From: CAYUVA01 sp964448115 [NCBI: uncultured bacterium]
GTDB taxonomy: Bacteria > CAYUVA01
DNA length: 6,817 nt
Direction: 5' to 3'
Assembly: GCA_964448115.1 (NCBI GenBank)
Contig: CAYUVA010000073.1
Coordinates: forward strand, 1-6,817
Part shown: in pieces, positions 5,337 through 6,817 of the stretch
Position numbering within the stretch: the stretch's first letter is position 1
How the letters are laid out: every line of letters begins with the position of its first letter
The notes under the pieces: generated by a model
Told to the model about the DNA's origin: nothing
What the model saw: only the letters and a program-made list of their open reading frames with translations
The model's database searches: none
Position numbers and translations under genes: made by a program

Positions 5337-6523
5337 AGAAACATGGCTCTATCCTTCAGATGAGACAATTATCGATATTTTTCACGCTGTTAATAGCACT
5401 GCTCAGCTTTGAGACTGGTATTTGCTCCCAGCAGATGGATGCCTTTAATCAATGTCAGAAGATGATGATTAAAGGCGATTTCCAGGAAGCTATCGATTGC
5501 TTCAACGATCTTGAAAGTAGATATCCACAAGGAGAACTTGCTGATGATGCGAGGCGAAAGTGTTGCGAGATATACGCTGATGAGCTGTTCGATCTCAATG
5601 CAGCCATAAGCTGCATGAAAACATTGAGAACGCTTTATCCCAACAGCCGGCACGCCTTGTGGGCACAGCGGGCGCTGCAAAGATTGATACCATATCAGGG
5701 CAAAGACGCCGAAGCCTGGCAACGATTCAAGTACCTGCAGACCAGGTATGCCAAGCTATCCGTTGAACAGAGGCTCGAAGGAGGCAAGGAGCTTATCGAG
5801 AATTACCCTGAATTCAGGGATATAGACAAGGTATATTACTGGATGGGCTTGGAGTACTGGAAGGCAAAGGATACCAAAAAGGCAAGGGAGTACTTCGAGG
5901 CGATCCCTTACAAGTTCCCGCACAGCAAGTGGGCTGTAACCGCCAACGAGGCGGTGGGCGATATGCTTTTTGAGCGCGGTGAATTCGAGAAGTCCATGGA
6001 GTACTATCGCAAACTATACGAAAGTGAAAATGTAAACTTCCATAAGACCGCTGACATTCGTATAGAAAGGGCAATCAGGCACATTAAGCGCCGATATGTC
6101 TCCACTGTCGATATCGTTCTGCTGGTACTAGTGGTGCTTTACATGCTTTGGCGCATTGATTCTCGCAGTATTCAGCCTAAATATCTTATTTTTATGCTCC
6201 CCTGGATTGCGCTGGTCGCGGGGATATTTATCGCTGCTAAACTCAGCCTTCCGTATATGGATCTCAAGGTAAAAGCCTTCTTTATCAACCTGGCAGTGGC
6301 TTCGCTACCCTTTTATATATTGCTTCAGGTTTTCATACTCCACGGCAAGCCATCGCGCATTACCCCTCTCATCATACCCTTGATTGCAATTCTAGGCCAA
6401 GCACTTATTATCATCCAGGTCATGCACCAGATGGACTTGCTTTACGCCATTGAGCTTCCCTTGGAAAGGCACGGATTGAGTTGGTTCGCCAAGATGTTCG
6501 AGTTTTATAAGGGATTGTTTTAA
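5333..6523 (+). CDS. Exported TPR protein with four C-terminal membrane helices
   Basis: A 396-residue protein. Residues 1-33 look like a signal peptide or N-terminal anchor (K2, K3, R11, then a hydrophobic run at about 13-25). Residues 36-235 are TPR-like helical repeats of the kind found in BamD/YbgF-type envelope proteins, with motifs such as GDFQEAIDCFNDL followed by YP, a YPNS turn at 102-105, KKAREYFEAIP (182-192) followed by FPHS, and GEFEKSMEYYRKLY (216-229). A basic stretch (249-254) precedes four hydrophobic segments at about 259-275, 284-306, 313-336 and 342-366. I infer an extracytoplasmic TPR domain tethered by a four-helix membrane domain, acting as a protein-interaction scaffold; I know no named family with this layout. 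The TTG start overlaps the preceding stop as TTGA, suggesting translational coupling with the propeller gene. ATG 5360 is the alternative and also leaves a usable signal sequence; neither start has a clear Shine-Dalgarno. Confidence 0.8.
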   Translation: MKKHGSILQMRQLSIFFTLLIALLSFETGICSQQMDAFNQCQKMMIKGDFQEAIDCFNDLESRYPQGELADDARRKCCEIYADELFDLNAAISCMKTLRTLYPNSRHALWAQRALQRLIPYQGKDAEAWQRFKYLQTRYAKLSVEQRLEGGKELIENYPEFRDIDKVYYWMGLEYWKAKDTKKAREYFEAIPYKFPHSKWAVTANEAVGDMLFERGEFEKSMEYYRKLYESENVNFHKTADIRIERAIRHIKRRYVSTVDIVLLVLVVLYMLWRIDSRSIQPKYLIFMLPWIALVAGIFIAAKLSLPYMDLKVKAFFINLAVASLPFYILLQVFILHGKPSRITPLIIPLIAILGQALIIIQVMHQMDLLYAIELPLERHGLSWFAKMFEFYKGLF

Positions 6524-6550
6524 GGGAGAAAGGGCAATATGTAATTTATG
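6523..6550 (+). promoter_or_regulatory. Strong Shine-Dalgarno followed by an ATG-TAA start-stop and the real ATG
   Basis: Two purine-rich ribosome-binding sequences, AGGGAG (6523-6528) and AAAGGG (6529-6534), directly follow the TPR gene stop. An ATG at 6539-6541 lies 4 nt after the second and is followed at once by TAA (6542-6544). The start of the last gene is the in-frame ATG at 6548, 13 nt from the same Shine-Dalgarno. The ribosome site is therefore better placed for the start-stop pair than for the gene. Confidence 0.5.
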
Positions 6551-6817
6551 AATAACTCCAATAAAATACTTGTTTATACAATTCTACAAGGCATAATAGT
6601 TGTTATTGCGGTGCTTTCTTGTCTCGTTTATACTCCTAGCTCATTATTTTACAATAATATTTTATACTTTATTTATGCTTTATTAGTATTGGCTATTTTA
6701 ATATTCGGGATTATACTTTTGATCAGGAAAACCGTCATCTTGGGCGATGTATTTGGTGCAATCGCTTCCTCATTAGCTGTAAGCCACCTGAACCAGTTGA
6801 CCCTCGCCAGGGTCGAT
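6548..6817 (+). CDS. Small membrane protein, 5' part only (runs off the window)
   Basis: Ninety codons are open from ATG 6548 to the right edge with no stop, so the gene is incomplete here. The visible part has two strongly hydrophobic segments, about residues 8-28 and 36-59, joined by a short polar turn (residues 29-35). R60-K61 then starts a more polar region reaching residue 90, suggesting both ends are cytoplasmic. I recognise no family. It follows the TPR gene by 24 bp on the same strand and is probably the third gene of that operon. Bases 6541-6720 are about 25% GC, against about 45% in a membrane-helix stretch of the preceding gene (6181-6240), and codons are dominated by ATT, TTA and TTT. 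The composition returns to about 47% GC after 6720. The start is uncertain because of the start-stop pair just before it. Confidence 0.65.
   Translation, partial: MNNSNKILVYTILQGIIVVIAVLSCLVYTPSSLFYNNILYFIYALLVLAILIFGIILLIRKTVILGDVFGAIASSLAVSHLNQLTLARVD

Noticed and set aside
5814-6074. Minus-strand 86-residue frame inside the TPR gene
   Set aside because: Shadow frame with low-complexity Pro/Ser/Arg composition and no supporting signal.

Overview
The window reads as ordinary bacterial chromosome, densely coding, with about 45-47% GC by eye. PilZ domains, sigma70-like promoter boxes and TTG starts indicate a bacterium. Frequent ATA, AGA and AGG codons, a racemase-type CoA enzyme and an M20 hydrolase would fit an uncultured anaerobe such as a Chloroflexota or deltaproteobacterial-type lineage. 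The phylum cannot be fixed from this sequence.

Layout. (A) Positions 72-1832, plus strand: a promoter, then a two-gene unit encoding a tandem PilZ protein (predicted c-di-GMP receptor) and a divergent RecA paralogue. The paralogue aligns to E. coli RecA without gaps across the ATPase core but has lost several residues of the RecA filament and allostery machinery. (B) Positions 1801-4156, minus strand: an alpha-methylacyl-CoA racemase-like enzyme followed 22 bp later by an M20 zinc hydrolase. The hydrolase ends inside the 3' end of the RecA-like gene, a 32-bp tail-to-tail overlap. (C) Positions 4157-4241: an 85-bp divergent intergenic region with back-to-back candidate promoters. Both predict very short mRNA leaders, and their two -35 boxes form a small dyad. 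(D) Positions 4242-6817, plus strand: a probable envelope operon of three genes. These are a secreted seven-bladed FG-GAP/VCBS beta-propeller with an exact 49-residue period, an exported TPR protein with four C-terminal membrane helices (start overlapping the propeller stop as TTGA), and the first 90 codons of a small, AT-rich membrane protein that runs off the right edge.

How the parts may fit: A looks like a signalling module in which a c-di-GMP sensor is co-expressed with a RecA-fold ATPase. B is a small catabolic unit handling an acyl-CoA and an amide or peptide substrate, which cannot be specified. D looks like an extracytoplasmic assembly or sensing unit: a propeller and a TPR scaffold outside the membrane, anchored by the TPR protein. 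I see no rRNA, tRNA, CRISPR, insertion sequence or convincing intrinsic terminator. The most interesting items are the RecA paralogue beside a double PilZ protein and the propeller/TPR-membrane operon. Neither is a recognised named system to me.
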